Positions 35,315 through 45,048 of a stretch of DNA of 64,000 nucleotides are shown piece by piece. The stretch comes from JAAYXS01 sp964550375 (lineage in GTDB: Bacteria; Planctomycetota; Phycisphaerae; UBA1845; Fen-1342). Location of the stretch: contig CAZJYX010000008.1 in assembly GCA_964550375.1 (NCBI GenBank), positions 62,001 to 126,000 on the forward strand, written 5' to 3'. A program made the position numbers and the translations under genes. The stretch's first letter is position 1. Each line of letters opens with the position of its first letter. The notes beneath the pieces are model-generated. The model did no database searches and had not been told where the DNA came from. It worked only from the letters and a program-made list of their open reading frames with translations.

Positions 35315-36478
35315 TCAATCCCTGCCGCCGGACAGCCCCAGCAGTTCCGCCAGCAGCTCGCAAACCCGCCGACTCGGCTGTGTGTCCACCAGCGGCCGTA
35401 CCAGCTCGTCCAACTGCCGGACGAGCAGATCACGCCACCGGGCATCGTGCAGCAACGCCCCCGCCGTCCGCGCTACCCGCCGGACGTCAGGCAGGAACGG
35501 CATGAACTCCGGCACTACTCGCGCGCCCGCCAGAATATTCACCAGCGACAGGTGCGGCGTAGCCAGCACCAGCCGCCCGAGCAGCCGGTACGGCCACCGC
35601 AGCAGCCGGCCCGCGTCATACATGACGATCATGGGCTTGCGATAGTACGCCACCTCCAACGTCGCCGTCCCGGACGTCACCAGCACCAGGTCCGCTGCGC
35701 TCAGCAGACTGGCGTTGTCGCCCACGACCACCCGGGCCGCCATACCCGCCCGCATCAGATGCTCCTCGATTCCTGCCTGCTGCCCGGTGTCAACGCACGA
35801 AACCGCCACGCGCGGCGTAACCCCCGCCTGCCGCAGATGCCTAATGACCTCGAGCTGCCGCGGCAACATCGTGTCGATCACGTGCCGGCGCGACCCGGGC
35901 AACAGCGCGATCAGCGGCCCGTCCCCGGTCCGCAGCATCCGCACGGTGCCCTCGTCCACGGTCTGCCGCCGCGACGATTCGAACAGCGGGTGCCCGACGA
36001 ACTCCGCCGCGATCCCCACCCCACGGAAATACGCCTCCTCAAACGGCAGAATGCACGCCAACCGGTCAACGTCCCGGGCGATCTGCCGATTGCGATAGGC
36101 CCGCGCCGCCCATGTCTGCGGCGCTACGTAGTACAAAACCGGCACCCCCATCTGCCGCGCCCGCCGTGCCAACCGCAGGTGCAGTTCCGGCGAATCAATC
36201 AGGACCACGGCCGCCGGCGGCGCCTCGCGCCACGACTGCTCGATCAGCCGCAGCGCGCGCCGCGCGTGCCCCACTACGGACAGCACGCCGCTGAGCATGG
36301 CCGCGTGCGCCGTGAAGTCGTACAGGGTTTCAGCCCCCGCCGCCCGCATCCGCGGGCCCGTCAGGCCATAGAACCGGCACGCCGGCAACGTCTCGCCGGC
36401 CTGCCGCAGCAAGGCCGCCGCGTGCAGGTCGGCCGAGGCCTCGGCAACTGATATGAATATGCGGCGGTCGGCGTCCAC
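35315..36478 (-). CDS. lpxB: Lipid-A-disaccharide synthase
   Basis: 387 residues from GTG 36478, with AAGG about 6 nt upstream; the open frame extends to 36553. The GT19 pattern begins IFISVAEASADLHAAALL and continues with FYGLTGPRMRAAG, VVLIDSPELHLRLAR, YYVAPQTWAAR, LLPGSRRHVIDTMLP and LVTSGTATLEVAYYRKPMIV. It joins lipid X and UDP-2,3-diacylglucosamine in lipid A synthesis, at the inner membrane. It shows that the organism probably builds lipopolysaccharide. No other lpx gene is adjacent. Confidence 0.94.
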   Translation of the reverse strand: MDADRRIFISVAEASADLHAAALLRQAGETLPACRFYGLTGPRMRAAGAETLYDFTAHAAMLSGVLSVVGHARRALRLIEQSWREAPPAAVVLIDSPELHLRLARRARQMGVPVLYYVAPQTWAARAYRNRQIARDVDRLACILPFEEAYFRGVGIAAEFVGHPLFESSRRQTVDEGTVRMLRTGDGPLIALLPGSRRHVIDTMLPRQLEVIRHLRQAGVTPRVAVSCVDTGQQAGIEEHLMRAGMAARVVVGDNASLLSAADLVLVTSGTATLEVAYYRKPMIVMYDAGRLLRWPYRLLGRLVLATPHLSLVNILAGARVVPEFMPFLPDVRRVARTAGALLHDARWRDLLVRQLDELVRPLVDTQPSRRVCELLAELLGLSGGRD

Positions 36479-36726
36479 AATCACCCTTATGGCTCGCCAG
36501 GCCAGGGCACCGGCCGCCGGCGCGTGGCGTGTGTGCTGATGGTACGCGCCCACGGCCGTGACGCCAGCCCACCCACCGGCCGGCGTTCAGATACGCAGGC
36601 CGGCCCGCCCCCCCATCAGTTGCTTCCCATAACGTGCCGCACGTCCCCCGGGAATGCCGCGCCGGACAAGTCCGGCAACTTGGCAGGAAGCGGACTAGCA
36701 CGGCCCGCCCAGGACCACCGGCCGGC

Positions 36727-36987
36727 TCAGAAGCTCAGCAGGAACATAGCGGCCAACGCCAGCAAACCCAGTGCCTGGACCGCGCTGATCGCAAGCGCCA
36801 CGGCCGCGAAAACGCGGTCCGGAGCCTGTCTGAACGCGGTCACGGAGGCGCCCAGCGCGACCGGCACGCCAATCAACACGCCGCTCGGACCGAGCGATGC
36901 CAGCGGATGCCCTCAGCAGAACAGCCTGCTCAGCACCACACCCAGCACCGGCACGCCCGTCAGCAGCAGAGCCGTCTTCCCAGTCAT
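36727..36987 (-). pseudogene. Small membrane-protein gene interrupted by in-frame TGA
   Basis: Reading from ATG 36987 there are 24 codons (MTGKTALLLTGVPVLGVVLS..., ending L-F-C), then TGA at 36915-36913, then 61 more codons in the same frame (GHPLASLGPSGVLIGVPVAL... ending AAMFLLSF) to TGA at 36727. GGAGG lies 11 nt before the ATG, and a TATAGT box is further upstream. Both parts are hydrophobic and together would form a two-to-three helix protein of 85 residues. A tryptophan (TGG) at the stop would be natural, so a nonsense mutation or sequence error is the simplest view. A hairpin 16 nt after the TGA makes selenocysteine recoding conceivable. The second part could also start at GTG in SGVLIG. 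Confidence 0.5.
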
Positions 36988-37067
36988 CTGCAACGCACCT
37001 CCGAAACAGCGGCCGCCGTTCAGTGGGACTATAGGCGCCCGCCGCGCCGCTCGCTAGTACCACGGAC

Positions 37068-37097
37068 TTGACGCCGCCCCGCGCCGGCCGCTAATAT
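37068..37097 (+). promoter_or_regulatory. Promoter of the tRNA-Glu gene
   Basis: TTGACG (37068-37073), 18-nt spacer and TAATAT (37092-37097). Start expected near 37104, 16 nt before the mature tRNA. Confidence 0.65.
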
Positions 37098-37119
37098 CGC
37101 GAGGTTATTGCAAGGCCCA

Positions 37120-37192
37120 GCCCCCATCGTCTAGAGGCCTAGGACACCGGCTTTTCAAGCCGGCGACACGAGTTCGAATCTCGTTGGGGGCG
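37120..37192 (+). tRNA. trnE: tRNA-Glu (anticodon TTC)
   Basis: 73 nt. The acceptor arms GCCCCCA and TGGGGGC pair fully, the anticodon loop CTTTTCAAG presents TTC within stem CCGG/CCGG, and the T arm is CGAGTTCGAATCTCG. Discriminator base G; the 3' CCA is not encoded. The single gene stands alone with its own promoter. Confidence 0.96.
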
Positions 37193-37378
37193 TTCTTCAA
37201 CGCCGGCCGGCCTGCGCTGCCGGGCAGGTCATTTGCGGATTGCGACGCCGGGGTACTAAGGCCTGACTGAGTGCCGGGGCTGTAAGCACCTAACTGTGTC
37301 GTAGAATGTCCACGCTAGGTCGCCCCGCGCCGCCATCGACATCAAGCCCCGCGGCCAAGGCGCGAAGACTGCGCTACT

Positions 37379-38854
37379 TCAGGGCGAGACCAGCACTTCG
37401 CCGCGCCCTCGGACGGCCAGCCGCTCATCACCGCGCCGCCCACGCACGAGTTTCAGGAACGTAGCCAGCGTATCCACGTCCTCGCCATTCACTCGCTCAA
37501 TCACATCACCCGGCGCGAACTCGGCCTGCTCGGCGGGACTGCCCGGCGCGACCCCGATTACCACGACACCCGTAGCCGCAGTGTCAACGTGCATCCGCGC
37601 ACGGGTCTCGGGCGTCAAGTCAGCCAACCGCAGTCCGCGCCACAAAGCCGCACCCGCACGCATCCACTCGACCCGATCCGTAGTCCGGCGTTCAACCTGG
37701 GCCAGTACCAAGTGTGGCGTGCCGCCGCGCCGCAGCTCGATCTCAACTTGCGTCCCGACCGGCGTATGACTGACCAGTTCGGCCAACATCATCGGCCCGG
37801 TCACAGGCTGGGCCTGGTAGCGCGTCAGAAAATCCCCCGGCTGAATGCCGGCCAGCGCCGCGGGCCCGTCCGGCTCCACCGATTCGACCACGACCCCCCC
37901 ACCAGGCCAGGCCAAGTCCGGCTGGTCGGCCGGCGATGCGGCGACCACCGTAAGCCCCAGGTAGCCGTGAGTGACGGGCTCGCCGTCCAACAACTGGGCG
38001 ACGATACGTCGTTTCGCCGACGTCATCGGGATGGCAAAGCCGACGCCCTCATCGTCGATGGCCCGGGCATGCACAGCCGTCACGACGCCCAACAACTCGC
38101 CGCGCGCGTTGAAGAGCGGGCCGCCCGAGCTACCCGGGTAAACCGCCGCCGTGGTCTGAATCATGTCCGCGTAGAGGCGGTCGTCCACCTCGCCCAGCCC
38201 CGGCAGCGCGCGGCCGAGATTGGCAATGACCCCGATGGACGCACACAGTCGTCCGTCGTTGCCGAGCCCGAAGGGGTTGCCCAAGGCGATGCTCCATTGC
38301 CCGCGCGCAACGCGGCTCCAATCGCACATTCGCGCGGGCTGGAGCCCGTCAGCATCAATGTGCAGCACCGCCAGGTCACTACGTGCGTCGCCGTTCACCA
38401 GGTCGGCCGCATAAGTCCGCCCGTCCGCTAACGTAACGGTGATGTCCGTTGCGCCACGAACCACATGCTCGTTGGTCAGAATCGCGCCGTCCGCCCGGAT
38501 TATGGTGCCAGTGCCGTTTACGAACACCAGCCGGCCGAAGGTCACTACCCCATCCTCCGGCACCACAGTCAGCAGGCCGGCCCCCTCCGTCCGGGCCGCC
38601 CGAATACCCACCACGGCGGGCGAGACGTCGGCAATCACCCGCTCAAAGGCCCGCTCCAGCGCTCCGAGGTCCACCCCTTCTGCCGACAAGGCGCGATTGT
38701 CGCTGCCCGCCCAAGCCACCGTCTGGACAAACAACCCCAGCGCCGCAAAGAACGCAACGGCGCAAACCCAGAACGCCACCCCTCCCGGGCGCGCAGACAC
38801 ACTTCCTTGGCTCACCCTGCTCGGGCGCATCAGTACAGATCCTCGCTCCATCAA
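37379..38854 (-). CDS. HtrA/Do-like serine protease with two PDZ domains
   Basis: 491 residues. One N-terminal membrane segment (VAFWVCAVAFFAALGLFV) precedes the trypsin-like domain with His130 (LTNEHVV), Asp160 (DARSDLAVL) and Ser243 (YPGSSGGPLF). Two PDZ domains follow (about 310-400 with GVVVESVEPDGPAALAGIQPGD, and about 410-490 with GVVVIGVAPGSPAEQAEFAPGD). This is the DegP/DegS family that degrades misfolded periplasmic proteins. The N-terminal anchor or uncleaved signal suggests it stays at the inner membrane. An alternative start is Met9. Confidence 0.92.
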   Translation of the reverse strand: MMERGSVLMRPSRVSQGSVSARPGGVAFWVCAVAFFAALGLFVQTVAWAGSDNRALSAEGVDLGALERAFERVIADVSPAVVGIRAARTEGAGLLTVVPEDGVVTFGRLVFVNGTGTIIRADGAILTNEHVVRGATDITVTLADGRTYAADLVNGDARSDLAVLHIDADGLQPARMCDWSRVARGQWSIALGNPFGLGNDGRLCASIGVIANLGRALPGLGEVDDRLYADMIQTTAAVYPGSSGGPLFNARGELLGVVTAVHARAIDDEGVGFAIPMTSAKRRIVAQLLDGEPVTHGYLGLTVVAASPADQPDLAWPGGGVVVESVEPDGPAALAGIQPGDFLTRYQAQPVTGPMMLAELVSHTPVGTQVEIELRRGGTPHLVLAQVERRTTDRVEWMRAGAALWRGLRLADLTPETRARMHVDTAATGVVVIGVAPGSPAEQAEFAPGDVIERVNGEDVDTLATFLKLVRGRRGDERLAVRGRGEVLVSP

Positions 38855-38979
38855 CGCGCACCAGGCGCGACCGGCCCCACTGCTACATTCGGCCGATTGG
38901 CCTGCTCACATCAGCCCGCCGAACCTGCTGCGGCGGCGCAGCCAACCCCGGTCCGCTTCTGGCTGAACCCTGGTGTATG

Positions 38980-40104
<1,125 letters not shown>

Positions 40105-40217
40105 CGCGGTGTCCTCTATGCTCGACCCGTAGCGCCAACCCGCCGGCGGCAACCGCACGGCGGCGTCCGCGCCGTCTCATAACCTCAGTACTCATTATGC
40201 AAACAAAGACCTAACTG

Positions 40218-40934
40218 TCAACCGCCCGCAGAGATATTTCCGCCCCTGGCCAGCGCCGCGCGCGGCACCCCGATGTCAACGACCACTACCCGCCCGACAT
40301 ACTCCCGGGCGGCCGGCGCGTACAAACCCGTCTTGCCGACCAGCATCGTGACCGTCGCATCAGCCCGAAAACACGGTTCCGCCGGCGCGCCCGTGTCACC
40401 ATCCAGACCGCTCGGCAGGTCAATCGCCACACGCCGCGCCCGCGTGGCCCCGTTCGCCAGCACGATCAGCTCGCCCAGCACACCCCGCGGGGCGCCCTTC
40501 GAGCCCGTGCCCAACAGGCCGTCCACTATGACGTCCGCCTGCTCCGCCTCCACGCGCACCGCCGCCAGCCCCGCCGCCTCAAACGCCAACAAACGCGGAA
40601 TCTCCATGCGCTCGGCGATCCGCAGGTTGACCTCGGCGTCGCCGCGCATGCGCTCCGGCGTGACCGCCAGGGCCAACCTCACCGCCACCCCCGCATTGTG
40701 CAAGTGCCGCGCCACGACGAAACCGTCACCGCCGTTGTTGCCCGCCCCGCAGAGTACCAGCACGCGCGCAGCCGACGGGTTCACCAGGCAGGCGTACACG
40801 AACTCGGCGATGCCCCGCCCGGCGTTCTCCATCAGCAGCAACCCCGGTATCCCGTAGTGCTCCATGGCCAGAACGTCCAGCCGCCTGACCTGCTCGCAAC
40901 TCAGCGGCGCGCGCACCTCGTATGGAATGCCCAC
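40218..40934 (-). CDS. nnrE: NAD(P)H-hydrate epimerase (YjeF N-terminal domain)
   Basis: 238 residues. MENAGRGIAEFV, VLCGAGNNGGDGFVVARHL (nucleotide-binding loop with catalytic Asp), DVIVDGLLGTGSKGAPRG and VAIDLPSGLDGDTGA are the YjeF_N motifs. The enzyme interconverts S and R forms of hydrated NAD(P)H for repair. The dehydratase domain that is often fused is absent here and must be encoded elsewhere. Confidence 0.94.
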   Translation of the reverse strand: MGIPYEVRAPLSCEQVRRLDVLAMEHYGIPGLLLMENAGRGIAEFVYACLVNPSAARVLVLCGAGNNGGDGFVVARHLHNAGVAVRLALAVTPERMRGDAEVNLRIAERMEIPRLLAFEAAGLAAVRVEAEQADVIVDGLLGTGSKGAPRGVLGELIVLANGATRARRVAIDLPSGLDGDTGAPAEPCFRADATVTMLVGKTGLYAPAAREYVGRVVVVDIGVPRAALARGGNISAGG

Positions 40935-40981
40935 GAACGTCCTCCTTGCTCCGCTCCCGGGCGACCAGTCTGCCGCGCGGC

Positions 40982-41521
40982 CTACACGCGGCGCGCCGCC
41001 TTCACGACCGGCGGGTCGATCGGCTGCGACGCCTCGCCCATCGCCGGGTTCGCCTGTGTCGGCACGTTCTTGATGCGGTCAACGACGTCCAGGCCCTCGA
41101 TCACGCGCCCGAACGCACAGTAGCCCCAACCATCCCGGCCGGGATGGTCGAGGAAGTCGTTGTCGGCCGTGTTGATGAAGAACTGCGACGTCGCCGAATG
41201 GGGTTCGCCGGTGCGCGCCATTGCGATCGTGCCGCGTTTGTTGCCCCGGCCCTTGGCCGCCTCGTTCTCGATCGGCGGATAGAGCCCGCTGCGCTTCGGG
41301 GCCAGTCCCTCGACGTGCCCGCCCCCCTGGATCATGAAGGTCGGAATAACGCGGTGAAAGACCGTGCCATCGAAGAAGCCGTCGTCGACGTATCGCAGGA
41401 AGTTCTCCGTCGTCGCCGGAGTCGTCGCTGCGTCCAGCTCCAGGACGATGCGACCCCAGGCTTCGGCTCCACACACGATCTCCATCTCGACGCGCGGCGC
41501 TGAGTCCGATCCGCTGGCCAT
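40982..41521 (-). CDS. Cyclophilin-type peptidyl-prolyl isomerase, cytoplasmic
   Basis: 179 residues from ATG 41521, with AGGAG 6 nt upstream. FFDGTVFHRVIPTFMIQGGG carries the catalytic Arg and Phe, and SQFFINTADNDFLD and GYCAFGRVIEGLDVVDRI complete the fold. There is no signal peptide. A second cyclophilin with a signal peptide follows on the same strand 178 bp upstream, suggesting a tandem duplication in which one copy was exported. Confidence 0.94.
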   Translation of the reverse strand: MASGSDSAPRVEMEIVCGAEAWGRIVLELDAATTPATTENFLRYVDDGFFDGTVFHRVIPTFMIQGGGHVEGLAPKRSGLYPPIENEAAKGRGNKRGTIAMARTGEPHSATSQFFINTADNDFLDHPGRDGWGYCAFGRVIEGLDVVDRIKNVPTQANPAMGEASQPIDPPVVKAARRV

Positions 41522-41699
41522 AGTCTGCTCCTGACTGCTGTAGGTTGCGCGCCGCCGCGTAATGCCCCGCTTCGGTCGCGCGCGGCTGGTCAAACAGCCG
41601 AGCCCGCGCGCAAATGCTCCGGCCCCGCAGCCCACGCGGCGCGGGCCCGCCGACCATACGGCGCTTCAGACAACGTGCAGACTAGCGGCTGTCAGGCGA

Positions 41700-42752
41700 T
41701 TAGTCATCCGGCTCGATCGGCTCATCGGGCTCGATCGGCTCCTCCGGCTCGTCGTACGGCTCCTCCGGCTCGTCCAGCGGTTCGTCCGGGGGCACATCAA
41801 CCGGCCCACTGGACGGGTCCTGCGCCGGCTCATATCCCGGCGGAAACTCCGGGGGCACCTCCGGCAGATCGCTCGGACGCGGCACGGGACGCCGGCCGTG
41901 GACCGTCTGCTCCTCGGTCGACGGGGGCGATTCAATGCGCCGGGCCGCCTTGATGACCGGCGGACTATGCGGCAATGACCGCTCCACCTCGGTCACCTCG
42001 CGCCCCTCCTCCCGGTAGCGGTCGAAGCGCCGCTGCGCTGCCGGCGAGACGCGCGTGGGCACCGCGGCAATGCGGTCAATTACGTCCATGCCCTCCACGA
42101 CCTCACCGAAAACCGTGTACCCGTAGGAGCCGAAGGCCGGATAATCCAGGTCCAGGTTGTCGGCGAGATTGATGTAGAACTGGCTCTGTGCCGTGTGCGG
42201 GTCCTTCTTGCGCGCTATGCCGATTGTGCCACGCTTGTTGCGCATTGCCCGGCGACTCTCGTTGCGGATCGGCTCGTCCAGACCGTCAGTCTTCAGCTCA
42301 TTCGCGCCCGTATAGCCGCCGCCCTGAATCAGAAAGCCAGGCAGCACGCGGTGAAACACCGTGCCGTCATAGAAGCCCTCTTCAACGTACCGTAGGAAGT
42401 TACGCACGGTAACGGGCGTGCGGTCCGGGTTCAGGGTGATGACGATCCGGCCCCAGGGTTCGCCCTCCGCTGAGGTGATTTCCAGCTCCACCCGGGGCTG
42501 CTCACGCGATCGTTCCGCCGACCGATCCACCAGCCGATCCGCCGAAGTCACGCCCGCGTCGCCCTCAAGACGGACACTGGGATTAGGCCGCATCTCCCGC
42601 GGAGGAACCGGGGTGCGTCCCCGATTGCGCACCTCCGCTGAACGGCGCGGATTGGCCGCCGGTCGGTTCCTCTCCTGAGCCCAACTCGCCGTGGCGCCCA
42701 CAACCGCGACCAGCCCCAAGCACAACCACGTAAGCCAGTTTCGCTTCTTCAT
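41700..42752 (-). CDS. Exported cyclophilin-type peptidyl-prolyl isomerase with acidic tail
   Basis: 350 residues. The signal peptide MKKRNWLTWLCLGLVAVVGA ends near ASWAQ. A 60-residue Arg/Pro-rich linker precedes the cyclophilin domain (FYDGTVFHRVLPGFLIQGGG, SQFYINLADNLDLDY, GYTVFGEVVEGMDVIDRI). The last 70 residues are Pro/Glu/Asp-rich and end in repeats of D-E-P-x-E-P (EPLDEPEEPYDEPEEPIEP). It probably assists folding in the periplasm. The acidic repeats could bind cations or span the envelope; this is inference. Confidence 0.92.
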   Translation of the reverse strand: MKKRNWLTWLCLGLVAVVGATASWAQERNRPAANPRRSAEVRNRGRTPVPPREMRPNPSVRLEGDAGVTSADRLVDRSAERSREQPRVELEITSAEGEPWGRIVITLNPDRTPVTVRNFLRYVEEGFYDGTVFHRVLPGFLIQGGGYTGANELKTDGLDEPIRNESRRAMRNKRGTIGIARKKDPHTAQSQFYINLADNLDLDYPAFGSYGYTVFGEVVEGMDVIDRIAAVPTRVSPAAQRRFDRYREEGREVTEVERSLPHSPPVIKAARRIESPPSTEEQTVHGRRPVPRPSDLPEVPPEFPPGYEPAQDPSSGPVDVPPDEPLDEPEEPYDEPEEPIEPDEPIEPDD

Positions 42753-42806
42753 GCCTGCCTGCTCCGTATCCGCAAAACGCCGCCGCGCGGGCGGAACCCA
42801 TTCATT

Positions 42807-43250
42807 CTATTCCACGACCGGCCGCCGCGCCGACCCGCCCAGGATTTCGAACAGATCGTCCGGCAGCTCGGTCGGCCGCCCGTCGCGACCGACCAGCACC
42901 AGAGTCGTCCGACCTTCGCACAACAACTGACTTTCGCGGAACAGCCGATAATCGTGATCCACACGCACCGGCGTCAGCCGCTCCGTCCTCGTAGTTAGCT
43001 TGAGCGCGTCGTCATAGCGGGCCGGAGCCCGGAAGCGACATTCCAACCTCGCTACTACGTAATACAGTTCACGGGCCTCGAGGTCGCGATAACGGATGCC
43101 GTTCTGACGCAGCAGCTCCGTCCTGCCCAGCTCGAAATAAACGGGGTAGCACGAGTGGTGCACGTACCCCATCGCGTCTACTTCCGAATAACGCACCCGA
43201 ATCTCAATGTCATGCGATTCCAGGACTTGTGGCACGCGCCCGTCCTCCAT
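42807..43250 (-). CDS. Acyl-CoA thioesterase (YbgC/4HBT hot-dog family)
   Basis: 147 residues. RVRYSEVDAMGYVHHSCYPVYFELGRTELL is the 4HBT active-site helix region (shown here only to point to its parts: catalytic Asp in SEVDAMG and the hot-dog helix in YPVYFELGR). The usual Asn in the H-x-N-Y position is Cys (HHSCY). Members hydrolyse short or medium acyl-CoA, often near tol-pal genes, which are absent here. Confidence 0.88.
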   Translation of the reverse strand: MEDGRVPQVLESHDIEIRVRYSEVDAMGYVHHSCYPVYFELGRTELLRQNGIRYRDLEARELYYVVARLECRFRAPARYDDALKLTTRTERLTPVRVDHDYRLFRESQLLCEGRTTLVLVGRDGRPTELPDDLFEILGGSARRPVVE

Positions 43251-43286
43251 TTCCTCAATCCCGGCTACCCGCTCACGTGCCGCCGC

Positions 43287-44642
43287 TCACCACGCCGCGG
43301 CCGCATCGGCGTCCGGCTGCTCCGCCGGCCGACAGCGTACGCGCACCAGCCATACCGCCGCGCCCGCCAACAAGGTTCCCAGCATGATCAGGCCCAGTGC
43401 CTCGGCGTAATCCGCACCGGTGGGCGTCAGTATGTCCCCCGTCATCGTGCACAGGCCGAACGACGCCGCCAGCAACCCGCCAACCAGTCGTCGTCGCCCC
43501 GCCGCCAGCCGCCCGTCCGCCAGCCAGGCCAGCACGGTCGCGTACGGCAGCAGCATCGTAACAAAATGGGCCTTCCACGACAGGCCCGAAAGCAGCAGCA
43601 TCGCGATCAGCACCAGGCTCACTTCGGCGGCAAAGGCCAGCGGCTGGCGCGCCGGACGCAGGCGGCCCCGACAAACCCACGCCAACCCGAGCACCGTCAG
43701 GCCGGCAACGCCAAAACGCACAACGCTCCGGGCGCCTTCCGACAGGTTCACGATCGTCCAATGCACGTCCGGCACAAATGTCGGATGCGGCCCGAACAGG
43801 CGGTTGAGCATGCCCACCAGCGCCTGGTTGGTATGCTCCGAACGCACCGCACCGCGCTCCAGGAAACCGGCCACGACCGCGTGATACCACCCACCAAGAA
43901 GCTGCCAGTTGCTCTCCCACCCCAGACACACCGCCGGCCAAACCACCAGGAATAGCGCCAGGCCAAGCGCGGCCCCAACCAGCACACGCCACCAACCCTT
44001 GTAGGCGAAGTAGACCAACAGCAGCGCCGGCGTCACCTTCACGCTGACGGCGGCCGCGACGGCGATTCCCGCCGCCACGTGCCAGCCGCGCGCCAATAGC
44101 CAACAGCCGCCCACAATCGCCAGCAACAGCAACGTGTTGACGTTTCCCACGCCGAGGTCGTTGCCTATGAAGCGCCAGGTCAGCGCCAGGCTGCCCAGCG
44201 CCACGATTGGCGGCACGTCCTCCCCCGGCGGCGCGCACAGCCGCCACGCCGCCCGGGCACTCACTACAATCGCCATCCACTTGACGGCCTGAAAGACCGC
44301 CGCCGCGACCACCACCGGCAGCTTAGTCAGCGGCCAGAGCAGCGTCAGGAAAAACGGCGGATACACGTAGAACGCGCCGTAACGCTCGTAGAACGGCTGA
44401 TCCGGGGCGCTCACCAGCGTCTCAGCGTTCTGCAGCCACCCCACCAAGTCCGGGAACCGCGTCCGGACCGCATGCTGAAACATCCACTGGTCCAGCACGA
44501 ATGGCACCAGTAGCACGGCACACAGCGCCAGTACGGCCGACGCCTGGCCGCGAGCGCGGAAGCCGTGGTGATCCCAGCCCAGGCGCGCCAGCAAACCGGC
44601 GGAATTCGGCCCTGCTGCAACGATTTGCTCGACTCCGGACAT
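43287..44642 (-). CDS. GT87 (DUF2029) membrane glycosyltransferase-like protein
   Basis: 451 residues from ATG 44642 (GAGGTA directly upstream); the open frame reaches 44876 but overlaps the CDGSH gene. About ten membrane helices. The first loop has FYERYGAFYVYPPFFLTLLWPL, matching the GT87 pattern Y-P-P after an acidic or polar loop, and VKVTPALLLVYFAYKGWW is the conserved Lys-Pro segment. Likely acts on polyprenyl-linked sugars outside the membrane. It lies 7 bp after the CDGSH gene, so the two may share an mRNA. Confidence 0.8.
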   Translation of the reverse strand: MSGVEQIVAAGPNSAGLLARLGWDHHGFRARGQASAVLALCAVLLVPFVLDQWMFQHAVRTRFPDLVGWLQNAETLVSAPDQPFYERYGAFYVYPPFFLTLLWPLTKLPVVVAAAVFQAVKWMAIVVSARAAWRLCAPPGEDVPPIVALGSLALTWRFIGNDLGVGNVNTLLLLAIVGGCWLLARGWHVAAGIAVAAAVSVKVTPALLLVYFAYKGWWRVLVGAALGLALFLVVWPAVCLGWESNWQLLGGWYHAVVAGFLERGAVRSEHTNQALVGMLNRLFGPHPTFVPDVHWTIVNLSEGARSVVRFGVAGLTVLGLAWVCRGRLRPARQPLAFAAEVSLVLIAMLLLSGLSWKAHFVTMLLPYATVLAWLADGRLAAGRRRLVGGLLAASFGLCTMTGDILTPTGADYAEALGLIMLGTLLAGAAVWLVRVRCRPAEQPDADAAAAW

Positions 44643-44649
44643 TACCTCG

Positions 44650-44892
44650 TCAGCGCGCCTGCTTGTGCGTACCATCGCACCAGGGCATGTTCCCGCTATG
44701 GTGACACTGGCACACCCACTTCTTCTCCGCCGTCGTAATCTCGACGATGATCGGCGAACAACCCGTCTGCATGCGCTGGTGCGAGCCATCGCAATGCGGC
44801 AGCTTCGCCGACCAGCCACAGGTGCAGTAGGCCTTCTTGCCCGGCGTCTCGTCAACCGTGATTGGGCCGGTGCCATGCTTCGGATCGGCCAT
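44650..44892 (-). CDS. Double CDGSH iron-sulfur protein
   Basis: 80 residues with two CDGSH-type sites: Cys23, Cys25, Cys34, His38 (YCTCGWSAKLPHCDGSH) and Cys61, Cys63, Cys72, His76 (VCQCHHSGNMPWCDGTH). Each should bind a [2Fe-2S] cluster with three Cys and one His ligand. This is the usual bacterial tandem form; known relatives take part in redox or cluster transfer. It is followed within 7 bp by a GT87 gene, with no obvious functional tie. Confidence 0.94.
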   Translation of the reverse strand: MADPKHGTGPITVDETPGKKAYCTCGWSAKLPHCDGSHQRMQTGCSPIIVEITTAEKKWVCQCHHSGNMPWCDGTHKQAR

Positions 44893-45048
44893 GGTGCGTA
44901 TCCTCCGTATGTTGCTCGCCGCGCTGCCGCAATCGGATCAAGGCGGATTATAGCGGCGCCGCGCTCGCCGGGCGCCCCGGCGCTTGTCCGCGCCGCCGCG
45001 CGTGTCTATAACCGACAGGCGGCGTATGCCCCCGCCGGAGTGACGACC

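Noticed and set aside
36695..37063. 122-codon minus-strand frame covering the interrupted small gene
   Set aside because: Arg/Gly/Ala-rich shadow in another frame; the hydrophobic frame with GGAGG upstream is more credible.
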